From Micavibrio_B sp964633355 (GTDB lineage Bacteria > Pseudomonadota > Alphaproteobacteria > Micavibrionales > Micavibrionaceae), in assembly GCA_964633355.1 (NCBI GenBank), contig CAZWGO010000037.1, positions 1 to 5,709 on the forward strand: a DNA stretch of 5,709 nucleotides, read 5' to 3'. The notes beneath the pieces are model-generated. The model saw only the letters and a program-made list of their open reading frames with translations. It was not told where the DNA came from and did not search any database. Position numbers and translations under genes: made by a program. The first letter of the stretch is position 1; every line of letters starts with the position of its first letter. Shown here piece after piece: positions 5,641 to 5,709 of the stretch.

Positions 5641-5709
5641 ACGTATCGCAAGTCTCAAGATTACCGCCTTGCAGACCTCTATTAAACCAATCGTGACGTT
5701 GTTGTGACG
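5633..5709 (-). CDS. Possible C-terminal fragment of a convergent gene, cut by window edge
   Basis: On the minus strand one frame is open from the right edge to a TAA at 5635-5633, giving 24 codons whose product ends RGLQGGNLETCDTFK. Codon choice looks ordinary, and the tail would overlap the end of the preceding plus-strand gene by eight bases. This would explain why no terminator stands between them. A frame of this length can stay open by chance, and another minus-strand frame here is also open. I do not recognise the peptide. Confidence 0.3.
   Translation of the reverse strand, partial: SQQRHDWFNRGLQGGNLETCDTFK

Overview
The window reads as ordinary chromosomal DNA of a Gram-negative bacterium. 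It holds five recognisable genes and no phage, IS, CRISPR or RNA-gene signature. Base composition is moderate. One gene encodes a lipoprotein with a clear lipobox, and another encodes an enzyme with a probable export signal. A small GC-rich hairpin of the REP-like kind lies between two genes. These traits suit a proteobacterium, perhaps an alphaproteobacterium, but nothing here fixes the taxon.

Layout, left to right. Positions 1-666 (minus) hold the N-terminal 222 codons of a TyrA-type prephenate/arogenate dehydrogenase (tyrosine biosynthesis), cut by the left window edge. Positions 667-814 are a divergent intergenic gap. Positions 815-1852 (plus) encode an uncharacterised 345-residue lipoprotein. 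Positions 1870-1898 form a strong hairpin that can terminate transcription in both directions. Positions 1897-3060 and 3066-4484 (both minus) are a two-gene operon: a cystathionine gamma-lyase/gamma-synthase family enzyme, preceded by a cystathionine beta-synthase with two C-terminal CBS (Bateman) domains. Positions 4485-4686 are a divergent regulatory region. It contains a REP-like hairpin and a perfect inverted repeat whose two arms carry the candidate -35 boxes of the two diverging transcripts. Positions 4687-5640 (plus) encode a guanidino-group-modifying enzyme (dimethylargininase/arginine deiminase/amidinotransferase superfamily) with a likely N-terminal export signal. The last 69 bases may hold the tail of a convergent minus-strand gene.

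How the genes work together. The cbs-cgl pair makes a reverse trans-sulfuration route: homocysteine plus serine gives cystathionine, which is then cleaved to cysteine, 2-oxobutyrate and ammonia. The five-base gap between the genes and the ribosome binding site placed inside the cbs coding sequence point to co-translation. The divergent guanidino-enzyme gene may share control with this operon through the common inverted repeat. A metabolic link between them is speculation. The tyrosine gene and the lipoprotein gene show no functional tie to the operon.

I found no clearly new multi-gene system. The points most worth a second look are the shared palindromic promoter region, the exported guanidino enzyme with an EGGN in place of the usual EGGD, and the unplaced lipoprotein.
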